From Bacteroidota bacterium (GTDB lineage Bacteria > Bacteroidota > Bacteroidia > Bacteroidales > JADFUO01), in contig JAUWKH010000104.1 in NCBI GenBank assembly GCA_030614305.1, forward strand, positions 1 to 6,395: a DNA stretch of 6,395 bases, read 5' to 3'. Under the pieces are notes generated by a model that was given only the letters and a program-made list of their open reading frames with translations, was not told the origin of the DNA and made no database searches. Position numbers and translations under genes: made by a program. Below, one piece after another: positions 1 through 6,264 of this stretch. Position 1 is the first letter of the stretch, and every line of letters starts with the position of its first letter.

Positions 1-23
1 ATAAAATCTTATCCTAATTAATA

Positions 24-1760
24 ATGGAAAACTTTATTGTTTCAGCAAGAAAATACAGACCAAAGACTTTTGACACTGTAATTGGGCAACAATCAATAAC
101 TTCTACATTAAAAAATGCTATACGTAACAATCAGCTTGCTCAGGCATTTTTATTTTGCGGTCCGCGTGGAATCGGAAAAACAACATGTGCCCGGATACTT
201 GCCAAAACAATAAATTGTAAAAATATCACAGAAAATATTGAACCCTGCGACAAATGCGAATCATGCACTTCTTTTAATCAATCTATTTCATTTAATATCC
301 ATGAATTAGATGCAGCTTCCAATAATTCGGTTGATGATATCAGGAATTTGGTTGATCAGGTTCGTATTCCTCCGCAAGTCGGAAAATACAAAGTATATAT
401 AATTGATGAGGTTCACATGTTATCACAATCGGCATTTAACGCTTTTTTAAAAACACTTGAAGAGCCTCCTTCTTACGCCAAGTTCATTCTTGCAACTACT
501 GAAAAACATAAGATCATTCCTACTATTTTATCGCGTTGCCAGATATTTGACTTTAAAAGAATAAGTATAGATGACATTGTAAAACAACTAAATTTTGTTG
601 CAAAAAATGAAAACATCTCTGCAGAAACCAATGCATTACACATTATTGCTCAAAAGTCGGACGGAGCACTCAGGGATGCTCTTTCAATTTTTGACCAGAT
701 AGTCAGCTTCACAGGTAATAAAATAAGCTATAAAAATGTAATTGAAAATTTAAATGTACTTGATTACGATTATTATTTTAAAATAACTGAAACTATCTTA
801 AATAACAATATTCCCGAATCATTACTGATAATTAATGAGATAATTGATAATGGCTTTGACGGACAACATTTTCTTATCGGTCTTGGTGAGCATCTCAGAA
901 ATTTACTCGTTTGCAAAGACGCTTCAACCATTCAATTACTTGAAATAGGCGAAGATTTTAAAACAAAATACAAAGAGCAGTCAGAAAAGTGTTCTGTAAA
1001 TTTTCTTTTAAAAGCATTGGATATTAACAATAAATGCGATATAAATTACAAAATTAGTAATAATAAACGCTTGCATCTTGAAATTTCAATCATGCAAATG
1101 TGTTCCATTACTTCGCCGGTTAACGATGAAGCTCAACATGCTAAAAAAACAGCTTACACCCCTCCCCCACTAAAAAAGCAACAGGTGATGGAAAAAGATA
1201 CATCTTCGCTTAAGTCAAGCCCAACACCAGAACCTGAAAAACATATAAGCGATACAACTGTTACAACTCCACAAATAAAAAAATCAAGTGATGTTACCCC
1301 AGGAACAATATCAATTAAACAGTCATTCAAACAGCAAAACGAAAATAACAACAAAAACGAATTTCATGATATTAAAGAAGATCACCAAAAAACTGCAGAT
1401 GAATTTAGTCAGGATCAATTAGATAAAGTCTGGAAAATATATATTTCTTCCATTTCCGAAAAATTACCGAGTTTTTCAAATGCCATTGCCAAAAATAATC
1501 CTGTATTAAAAGATAATTTTGTAATTGAATTTAAGACTGATAACAAGCTTATTGCAAACGATAAATTAAACATTTCGGATTTATTAAGATATTTAAAAAA
1601 AGAATTAAACAACTATCAAATTCGCTTAAAGCCAGTTGTGGCTACAAAGGAAGAAAACAATATAGCTTATACGGATCAGGAAAAATTTGAAAAAATGGCA
1701 GAAAAAAATCCTGCTGTCAAAAAAATGAAAGAACAATTAAACCTTGAAATTGAATTCTAA
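24..1760 (+). CDS. dnaX: DNA polymerase III subunit gamma/tau (clamp-loader ATPase)
   Basis: This is the ATPase subunit of the replicative clamp loader, which opens the beta clamp and places it on primed DNA; the long tau form also ties the loader to the polymerase. The 578-aa product has the full AAA+ set: Walker A GPRGIGKT (46-53), four zinc-binding Cys (65, 75, 78, 81), Walker B VYIIDEVH (124-131), sensor 1 LATTE (156-160), the SRC arginine finger (Arg171) and sensor 2 GALRD (214-218). Domain III runs to about residue 365. A Lys/Thr/Pro/Asn-rich linker follows (about 365-461), then a compact C-terminal domain (about 462-578). The ATG at 24 gives the usual N-terminus, which reaches the RPKTFDTVIGQ motif within 22 residues. 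No Shine-Dalgarno or promoter is visible in the 23 bases before it. An in-frame slippery heptamer lies in the linker (separate entry). The identification is secure. Confidence 0.97.
   Translation: MENFIVSARKYRPKTFDTVIGQQSITSTLKNAIRNNQLAQAFLFCGPRGIGKTTCARILAKTINCKNITENIEPCDKCESCTSFNQSISFNIHELDAASNNSVDDIRNLVDQVRIPPQVGKYKVYIIDEVHMLSQSAFNAFLKTLEEPPSYAKFILATTEKHKIIPTILSRCQIFDFKRISIDDIVKQLNFVAKNENISAETNALHIIAQKSDGALRDALSIFDQIVSFTGNKISYKNVIENLNVLDYDYYFKITETILNNNIPESLLIINEIIDNGFDGQHFLIGLGEHLRNLLVCKDASTIQLLEIGEDFKTKYKEQSEKCSVNFLLKALDINNKCDINYKISNNKRLHLEISIMQMCSITSPVNDEAQHAKKTAYTPPPLKKQQVMEKDTSSLKSSPTPEPEKHISDTTVTTPQIKKSSDVTPGTISIKQSFKQQNENNNKNEFHDIKEDHQKTADEFSQDQLDKVWKIYISSISEKLPSFSNAIAKNNPVLKDNFVIEFKTDNKLIANDKLNISDLLRYLKKELNNYQIRLKPVVATKEENNIAYTDQEKFEKMAEKNPAVKKMKEQLNLEIEF
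1172..1178 (+). promoter_or_regulatory. Possible -1 ribosomal frameshift site (A AAA AAG) in dnaX
   Basis: The heptamer A AAA AAG is in the correct phase: AAA (1173-1175) and AAG (1176-1178) are zero-frame codons for Lys384 and Lys385. It is the same heptamer that makes gamma in E. coli dnaX. A -1 slip would add 11 residues (ATGDGKRYIFA) and stop at TAA 1211-1213, giving a 396-aa protein that keeps the whole ATPase and domain III and loses the linker and C-terminal domain. Against it: no Shine-Dalgarno-like stimulator lies just upstream, where the sequence is C-rich, and only weak stems lie downstream (gatg 1187-1190 with catc 1201-1204; caggt 1182-1186 with acctg 1232-1236). Other slippery-type heptamers occur in this A-rich gene, so chance is quite possible. 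Confidence 0.4.
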
Positions 1761-1764
1761 TACG

Positions 1765-2346
1765 ATGTCAAAATTTCTTTCAAAAATCATATTAAAACTT
1801 TGGGGTTGGAAAATATATGGTATCATTCTTCCAGGAGTAAAAAAATGTATAATACTTGCAGCACCGCATACCAGTAATTATGATTTTTTAATAGCCCGTT
1901 TAGCATATTTTGTAATTGGAGTTAATGTAAAATTTCTAATAAAAAAAGAAGTTTTTAAATTTCCGTTTGGAAGAATTTTTAAAGCCTGGGGCGGCATACC
2001 AATTGACAGAAGCAAGAAGAATAATATGGTAGAATATATTTCAAGGCTTTTCAGTGAATATGATTCACTTTATATTGTTATCACTCCTGAAGGTACACGA
2101 AGCTTGGTTCACAAATGGAGAAAAGGCTTTTATTATATTGCTCAAAAAGCCAAAGTGCCAATAGCTTTAGGATATATTGATTATGGGAAAAAAGAAGGTG
2201 GTTTAGGTCCGTTGATCTATCCGTCTGGTGATTTTGAAAAAGATTTTAAAACCATTACTGATTTTTACAAAACCAAAACTGCCAAACATCCGGAAAAATA
2301 TAATTTAAGCCCCGAAAATTTAAGGAAAAGCAAAGTCGTGAAATAA
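1765..2346 (+). CDS. PlsC-like 1-acylglycerol-3-phosphate acyltransferase family protein
   Basis: This is a 193-aa member of the PlsC/LPLAT acyltransferase superfamily, which moves an acyl chain from acyl-ACP or acyl-CoA onto a glycerolipid (or related) acceptor at the inner membrane. The catalytic HX4D motif is HTSNYD (His35, Asp40). The GGIPIDR block (76-82) matches the family's substrate-binding motif and TPEGTR (107-112) is the phosphate-binding EGTR motif. The protein is shorter than classical PlsC (about 240 aa) and resembles the compact acyltransferases common in Bacteroidota. I chose ATG 1765 over an upstream in-frame TTG at 1744, because the TTG lies inside the end of dnaX while the ATG begins 4 bases after the dnaX stop and gives a sensible MSKFLSK start. 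The tight spacing suggests co-transcription with dnaX. The acceptor could be lysophosphatidate or another lipid such as an aminolipid; sequence alone does not decide. Confidence 0.92.
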   Translation: MSKFLSKIILKLWGWKIYGIILPGVKKCIILAAPHTSNYDFLIARLAYFVIGVNVKFLIKKEVFKFPFGRIFKAWGGIPIDRSKKNNMVEYISRLFSEYDSLYIVITPEGTRSLVHKWRKGFYYIAQKAKVPIALGYIDYGKKEGGLGPLIYPSGDFEKDFKTITDFYKTKTAKHPEKYNLSPENLRKSKVVK

Positions 2347-2403
2347 TACTCAGGCATTATTACGAAATTAGCTTAAGTGATAGTTTAATAAAAACCTTAC
2401 GAC

Positions 2404-2565
2404 TGTCCGTATGGATTTTTCAATAAACCTTAGTATAAAGCCAGTATTCAGATGAATTACAAACCTTATTACCTTATTAAACATACTGAAAATAAGGTAA
2501 TAAGGTTTAGGGAAGTAATTTTTAATATTTCTACTAAGGTTAAAAAAATTGAATCCAGACGTATA
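2404..2565. repeat. Nested imperfect palindrome (element A) between the acyltransferase and the tRNA
   Basis: Three sets of arms face a common centre. The outer pair is aaccttagta (2426-2435) with tactaaggtt (2532-2541), the middle pair aattac (2455-2460) with gtaatt (2515-2520), and the inner pair is a perfect 18-bp stem (separate entry). Beyond the outer arms a looser pairing continues, for example ggatt at 2412-2416 with aatcc at 2552-2556. The left edge carries TGTCCGTATGGAT (2404-2416), which recurs exactly at 6267-6279. The minus-strand reading frame through this region looks like a by-product of the palindrome, not a gene. It could be a MITE-like element, an insertion-sequence remnant or a structured RNA; the outer boundaries are approximate. 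Confidence 0.6.
2461..2508. repeat. Perfect 18-bp inverted repeat (hairpin) at the core of element A
   Basis: Arms aaaccttattaccttatt (2461-2478) and its exact reverse complement (2491-2508) flank a 12-base loop. It is AT-rich and has no run of T directly after either arm, so it does not look like a standard intrinsic terminator. It lies 115 bases past the acyltransferase stop and could still act as a weak transcript end or a 3' stabilising structure. Confidence 0.85.
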
Positions 2566-2675
2566 CATACGTATTAACTTTGTGTCGCTTGCTTCGTTTC
2601 GTATGGTTTTTTGAAGTCTTTCAAAAAGTATAAACTACTTTGATGCGTATATGAAAAATCGTGGCTGTTTTTTTG
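2566..2675. other. Non-coding stretch between element A and the tRNA gene, with one small hairpin
   Basis: No gene is visible. An 8-bp hairpin is formed by tttttgaa (2608-2615) and ttcaaaaa (2620-2627) with a 4-base loop. The segment gcttgcttcgtttcgtatgg (2587-2606) loosely resembles the segment at 6352-6375 in the terminal element, which suggests the repeat family extends here. No convincing terminator for the minus-strand tRNA was found; the hairpin is not followed by a T run in that direction. Confidence 0.5.
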
Positions 2676-2750
2676 TGGGAGTTACTGGATTCGAACCAGT
2701 GACCCCCTGCTTGTAAGGCAGGTGCTCTGAACCAGCTGAGCTAAACTCCC
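2676..2750 (-). tRNA. tRNA-Val (anticodon TAC)
   Basis: The minus strand folds into a complete cloverleaf: acceptor GGGAGTT with AACTCCC (7 perfect pairs), D stem GCTC/GAGC, anticodon stem CCTGC/GCAGG with loop CTTACAA, variable GGGTC, T stem ACTGG/CCAGT with loop TTCGAAT, and discriminator A at 2676. The anticodon TAC (complement of 2713-2715) reads valine codons, mainly GTA and GTG. No CCA is encoded after the discriminator, so the end must be added by tRNA nucleotidyltransferase. It is a single gene oriented opposite to all protein genes in the window, with its own promoter box. Confidence 0.98.
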
Positions 2751-2760
2751 AAAAGGAGTG

Positions 2761-2768
2761 CAAAAGTA
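2761..2768 (-). promoter_or_regulatory. Bacteroidota-type -7 promoter box for tRNA-Val
   Basis: The minus strand reads TACTTTTG here, an exact match to the TAnnTTTG -7 box of the Bacteroidota primary sigma factor. Its near edge lies 10 bases upstream of the first tRNA base, which places the start of transcription a few bases before the tRNA 5' end. The -33 region is a T run rather than a clear TTTG. Position relative to a certain tRNA gene makes this the best-supported promoter in the window. Confidence 0.65.
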
Positions 2769-2816
2769 ATATCTTTTTTTAGAATATAAAAAAATTATTT
2801 CTGATATTTTTTTTAT

Positions 2817-2824
2817 TAGCTTTG
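2817..2824 (+). promoter_or_regulatory. Candidate -7 promoter box upstream of the methyltransferase
   Basis: TAGCTTTG matches TAnnTTTG on the plus strand, about 190 bases before the methyltransferase start. No clear -33 TTTG is present. If real, the transcript would have a long leader that includes the whole inverted-repeat element at 2839-2999. Such 8-mers arise easily in AT-rich DNA. Confidence 0.25.
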
Positions 2825-2838
2825 CATCACCATAAATA

Positions 2839-2999
2839 GTGTCGGTCTATAAAGTCACGTTCTAACAATTTAAGATTTTAGAATTCAGATTTAAAATTTA
2901 AAATATTGTTGATTATCATCGGATTAAGAAATATAAATCTAAAATCTAAAATCATAAATCTAAAATTTTATAAACATAATTGACTTTATGGACAAGCAC
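2839..2999. repeat. 161-bp MITE-like element (element B) with 18-bp imperfect terminal inverted repeats
   Basis: The left end GTGTCGGTCTATAAAGTC (2839-2856) and the reverse complement of the right end GACTTTATGGACAAGCAC (2982-2999) agree at 14 of 18 positions. TAAATA directly flanks both ends (2833-2838 and 3000-3005), as a target-site duplication would. Inside is a second inverted repeat, AGATTTTAGA (2873-2882) with TCTAAAATCT (2938-2947), and TAAATCTAAAAT occurs twice (2934-2945, 2955-2966). There is no reading frame. A MITE or an insertion-sequence remnant fits. The doubt is that TAAATA also precedes the related end at 6193, so it may belong to the repeat itself or reflect target preference. 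Confidence 0.6.
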
Positions 3000-3013
3000 T
3001 AAATAGAGTTATT

Positions 3014-3766
3014 ATGCCATCTGTTTCAATATTTCAAATCATTAATATATCTTTAATTGCTCTTGTTTTGTTTTTCTTAATCAAATATTTATGGAGTATC
3101 TTTTTTGATAAAAATTACCAACCTGTTGTTTGGACACATAAAATAAAGTCAGGGGAAATTTCAAAAGAGCTAATTCGCCTTGAAAAAAATTATCCTGATA
3201 AAGTAAGGTTTTTTAACTTCTGGTTTCAGATTGAAAGAATAAAAAAGGATAACATCAAAGGTTCTTTTGCCGAATTGGGCGTATATAAAGGCGAAACAGC
3301 AAAAATAATCCATAAAACGGATGTCACAAGGAAATTTTTATTGTTTGATACTTTTGAAGGTTTTACCGACAAAGACCTGAAATTTGAAACCGGTGAAGCC
3401 GCAACATACAGTACAATAAATTTTGCTGACACAAATTTGAAAAAAGTAAAAAAATATATTAATGGAAACGATAACATTATTTTTTGTAAAGGATATTTTC
3501 CGGATACTACCAAGGGTCTTGAAAACGAAATTTACTCACTTGTAAACATTGATGCTGATCTGTATAATCCGATAAACGACGGGCTAAAATATTTTTATCC
3601 CCGCCTTGCTGATGGCGGAGTAATTATTATTCACGACTATAACTATAAATGGGAAGGAGCTATAAAAGCCATTGATGATTTTGTAAAAAACATTCCCGAA
3701 AACCTTGTTCAGGTTCCTGATATGCAAAGCAGTGTTATGATAATTAAAAACAAACAAATTTTATAA
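3014..3766 (+). CDS. Membrane-anchored TylF/MycF-like SAM-dependent methyltransferase
   Basis: This 250-aa protein has one hydrophobic N-terminal segment (about residues 8-30) followed by a class I methyltransferase fold of the TylF/MycF type, a family that O-methylates sugars and natural products with a divalent metal. Visible landmarks are the SAM-binding motif AELGVYKGETA (86-96), LFDTFEGF (110-117), VNIDADLY (177-184, with Asp180 and Asp182 as likely metal or substrate ligands) and IIIHDYN (204-210, Asp208). Family members usually lack a membrane segment, so the anchor is a variation; it probably holds the enzyme at the inner membrane facing the cytoplasm, where SAM is available. The ATG at 3014 is preceded by no clear Shine-Dalgarno. 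The gene ends 30 bases before the TamL-like gene in the same direction, suggesting one transcript. The substrate is unknown; an envelope glycan or lipid sugar is a guess from context. Confidence 0.82.
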   Translation: MPSVSIFQIINISLIALVLFFLIKYLWSIFFDKNYQPVVWTHKIKSGEISKELIRLEKNYPDKVRFFNFWFQIERIKKDNIKGSFAELGVYKGETAKIIHKTDVTRKFLLFDTFEGFTDKDLKFETGEAATYSTINFADTNLKKVKKYINGNDNIIFCKGYFPDTTKGLENEIYSLVNIDADLYNPINDGLKYFYPRLADGGVIIIHDYNYKWEGAIKAIDDFVKNIPENLVQVPDMQSSVMIIKNKQIL

Positions 3767-3796
3767 ATTTGTATTCTCTTAAACCTCTTTATAATT

Positions 3797-6169
3797 TTGA
3801 AAACGAAATCACTCTATAATATCCTAACCTATATAATCCTCTTATTATCTATAGTTGCATGTAATCCTACCAGAAGCCTGAAAAAAAATGAATACCTCCT
3901 GAAGAAGAATACCGTTAAAATTGAAAGTTATAAATTAAAAATTGATAAAGACAAAATCACCGGATTAATACAACAAAAGCCCAATAAAAAATTATTCGGA
4001 CTTGTTCGCTTCAAATTATGGTTTTACAATATTGCAAACAAAGGCAAAGAAACAAAGTTTAAAAAATGGATTAAAAAATCACTTGGCGAAAGACCTGTTA
4101 TTTATAGTCAAAACATGGCAAAAAGTTCATTGATTAAAATCAGGGCTTATATGAATAACATCGGTTATTTTAATTCCAAAGCAAATAAATCTGAAAAAAT
4201 TCATAAAAAACAAGTTAGTCTTATTTATGAAATTAAGCCGGCAATACCATACAAAATCAAAAACATCAAATATAATATTAAAAATAATGCAATCAAAAAC
4301 ATTGTTCTATCTAATAAATCTACTTCATTGATAAAACAAGGAAATATTTATAATGCTTATGATTTGGAAGATGAACGTGATAGAATTACAAAATATCTTC
4401 AAAACAACGGATATTACTTTTTTAACAGTGAATATATTTTTTATGAAGTTGACAGTGCATTTAACAACCACAGCCTTAATATAACCATTGGTATTAAAAA
4501 TATTAAAGTAGTGTCAAAAACTGAGATCGGTGAATTTACTGAAGAAAATCATTATCCGTTTTACATAAACCGAATTTACATAAACCCCGATTATAGTCCA
4601 TTAGCAAGCGACACTATCAAATACGACACTCTAATTGAAGCTGTTTATCAGATTTCAAGAGACAACCCTGAAATCAAATATTATTTTCTTAATAATAATA
4701 AATTAAAGATCAAACCCAAAACGATCTCCCAATCAATTATTATTAATCCCGGGCAGCATTTTATTCTGAAGGATGTTCAACAAACATATAAACGGCTTTA
4801 TGAGTTGAGAATGTTTAAATATGCAAATATTCAGTTTACCAGAGATATTGCTGATACTAATATAAGTATTCATAGCAAACATTTGCTTGATTGTAATATC
4901 AATCTTTCAAGATCAAAAGTTCAGTCATACACTATTGAAGCCGAAGGAACAAATTCGGGTGGAGACCTCGGAATTGGTGGCAATTTGATTTATCAAAATA
5001 AAAATATTTTCAGGGGAGCCGAAATACTAAGCATAAAATTTAAAGGTGCAATGGAAGCACAAAAAACAAGCTATACACAAGAAGAAAATACATCAAAAGA
5101 GTTTTTGTTTTTTAACACATTTGAAACCGGAGTGGAAATAAATCTTTCTATTCCAAAATTTCTCGTCCCGGTCAAACAGGAAAGATTTCCAAAATACTTT
5201 AAACCGAAAACTAATATCACAACAGGGTTAAACTATCAAAATCAACAAAACTACAGAAGATATATTACAAATATTTCTTTCGGCTACAACTGGTCGGAAT
5301 CAAATTATAAAACTCATATTTTGTTTCCTGCTGATATTAATTTAGTTAGAATTTTCCCTACACCCGAATTTGATTCAATAATAAACAATGAAACCAATCA
5401 AAGCTTAAAAAATCAATACACCAATCATCTTATTACAGGAATCAATTATAGCTTTATCTATAATAATCAGGAAATTAATAAATTGAAAAATTTTGTTTAT
5501 TTCAGAGGAAATATTGAAACAGCAGGTAATCTTTTAAACGGAATTGACAACCTGATTAAAGCCCCTAAAGACGATGACGGATACTATACTCTTTTCAATA
5601 TAAGATACTCTCAATATGTCCGTACTGATATTGACTTCAGGTATTATTATATTTTAAATGAAAATAACCGTTTGGTATTCAGGACTGTATTTGGAATTGG
5701 TATTCCTTATGGAAATTCGGAAGACCTGCCCTTTGAAAAAGGATTTTATGCCGGTGGAGCCAATGGGATGCGCGGTTGGCGAATAAATTCATTAGGACCA
5801 GGTGCATATCAAAACACTAATATTACTTATGATAAAATGGGCGACCTTAAGCTTGAAGGAAATTTTGAATACCGTTTTCCTTTATACAAATTTTTTAAAG
5901 GTGCATTATTTGTTGACGTTGGTAATATTTGGTTGTTAAAAGAAAACTCATCTTACCCTGATGGTAAATTTTTCTTTAATAATTTTTTAAGCGAACTGGG
6001 TGTTGATGCTGGTATAGGATTAAGGTTTGATTTTAAATTTTTTATTTTCAGGATTGATGGAGCACTGCCATTCAGAGACCCTGCTGAGCCGAAACACAAA
6101 CGCTGGGTTATTAATAAAGCAGCATTCTATAAGATCTTTTGGAATTTTGGTATCGGATATCCGTTCTAA
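3797..6169 (+). CDS. tamL: TamL-like Omp85-family outer membrane lipoprotein (BamA/TamA family)
   Basis: This 790-aa protein looks like TamL, the lipidated TamA-type Omp85 protein of Bacteroidota, which acts with TamB in outer-membrane biogenesis. Residues 1-22 are a lipoprotein signal with lipobox SIVAC (Cys22). Residues about 30-370 are the POTRA-containing periplasmic region. From about 375 to the end is the beta-barrel, opening with the Gly-rich GTNSGGDLGIGG (384-395), carrying GANGMRGW (Arg659, the Omp85 lid-loop RG motif, here RGW) and ending in an aromatic residue (GYPF, Phe790). The start is TTG at 3797: the previous in-frame stop is the methyltransferase TAA (3764-3766), no ATG lies between, and TTG gives a complete signal peptide. 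No tamB gene is in the window. TamL versus another Omp85 lipoprotein is decided mainly by the lipobox and overall layout. Confidence 0.88.
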   Translation: MKTKSLYNILTYIILLLSIVACNPTRSLKKNEYLLKKNTVKIESYKLKIDKDKITGLIQQKPNKKLFGLVRFKLWFYNIANKGKETKFKKWIKKSLGERPVIYSQNMAKSSLIKIRAYMNNIGYFNSKANKSEKIHKKQVSLIYEIKPAIPYKIKNIKYNIKNNAIKNIVLSNKSTSLIKQGNIYNAYDLEDERDRITKYLQNNGYYFFNSEYIFYEVDSAFNNHSLNITIGIKNIKVVSKTEIGEFTEENHYPFYINRIYINPDYSPLASDTIKYDTLIEAVYQISRDNPEIKYYFLNNNKLKIKPKTISQSIIINPGQHFILKDVQQTYKRLYELRMFKYANIQFTRDIADTNISIHSKHLLDCNINLSRSKVQSYTIEAEGTNSGGDLGIGGNLIYQNKNIFRGAEILSIKFKGAMEAQKTSYTQEENTSKEFLFFNTFETGVEINLSIPKFLVPVKQERFPKYFKPKTNITTGLNYQNQQNYRRYITNISFGYNWSESNYKTHILFPADINLVRIFPTPEFDSIINNETNQSLKNQYTNHLITGINYSFIYNNQEINKLKNFVYFRGNIETAGNLLNGIDNLIKAPKDDDGYYTLFNIRYSQYVRTDIDFRYYYILNENNRLVFRTVFGIGIPYGNSEDLPFEKGFYAGGANGMRGWRINSLGPGAYQNTNITYDKMGDLKLEGNFEYRFPLYKFFKGALFVDVGNIWLLKENSSYPDGKFFFNNFLSELGVDAGIGLRFDFKFFIFRIDGALPFRDPAEPKHKRWVINKAAFYKIFWNFGIGYPF

Positions 6170-6186
6170 TAATTTTTGTTTGATGT

Positions 6187-6252
6187 TAAATAGTGTTGGT
6201 TTATAAAGTCCGATATTTTAAATAAATATAAAAAATAACAAATGACAAGCAC
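6187..6252. repeat. Second, divergent copy of the element B ends (element C)
   Basis: TAAATA (6187-6192) is followed by GTGTTGGTTTATAAAGTC (6193-6210), which matches the left end of element B at 16 of 18 positions. About 33 bases later, gacaagcac (6244-6252) matches the outer 9 bases of the element B right end. The inner part of that right end (gactttatg) is absent, and the interior is short and AT-only. It reads as an internally deleted or decayed copy, starting 17 bases past the TamL stop. The right boundary is less certain than the left. Confidence 0.5.
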
Positions 6253-6264
6253 CAAATTTCAAAA

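Noticed and set aside
2368..2568. 66-codon minus-strand reading frame in the intergenic region
   Set aside because: It runs entirely through the nested palindrome, has no recognisable domain, and its composition follows from the repeat arms; it is better explained as non-coding.
2549..2582. TTG (2549-2551) and TAACTTTG (2575-2582) as a plus-strand promoter
   Set aside because: The -7 match is exact, but the 23-base spacer is longer than usual and there is no plus-strand gene downstream before the antisense tRNA; chance is likely in AT-rich DNA.
2608..2627. Hairpin as an intrinsic terminator of the tRNA
   Set aside because: In the minus-strand direction the stem is followed by A-rich sequence and not a T run.
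2934..2966. Short regular repeats (TAAATCTAAAAT) as a CRISPR-like array
   Set aside because: Only two full units, 21 bases apart, without unique spacers or cas genes; they are low-complexity sequence within element B.
3226..3513. 95-codon minus-strand reading frame
   Set aside because: It lies fully inside the methyltransferase gene, which has clear family motifs, and encodes nothing recognisable.
3764..3799. TAAATTTG (3764-3771) and TAATTTTG (3792-3799) as promoters of the TamL-like gene
   Set aside because: Both match TAnnTTTG, but neither has a -33 element, one overlaps the start codon, and the 30-base gap fits co-transcription with the methyltransferase.
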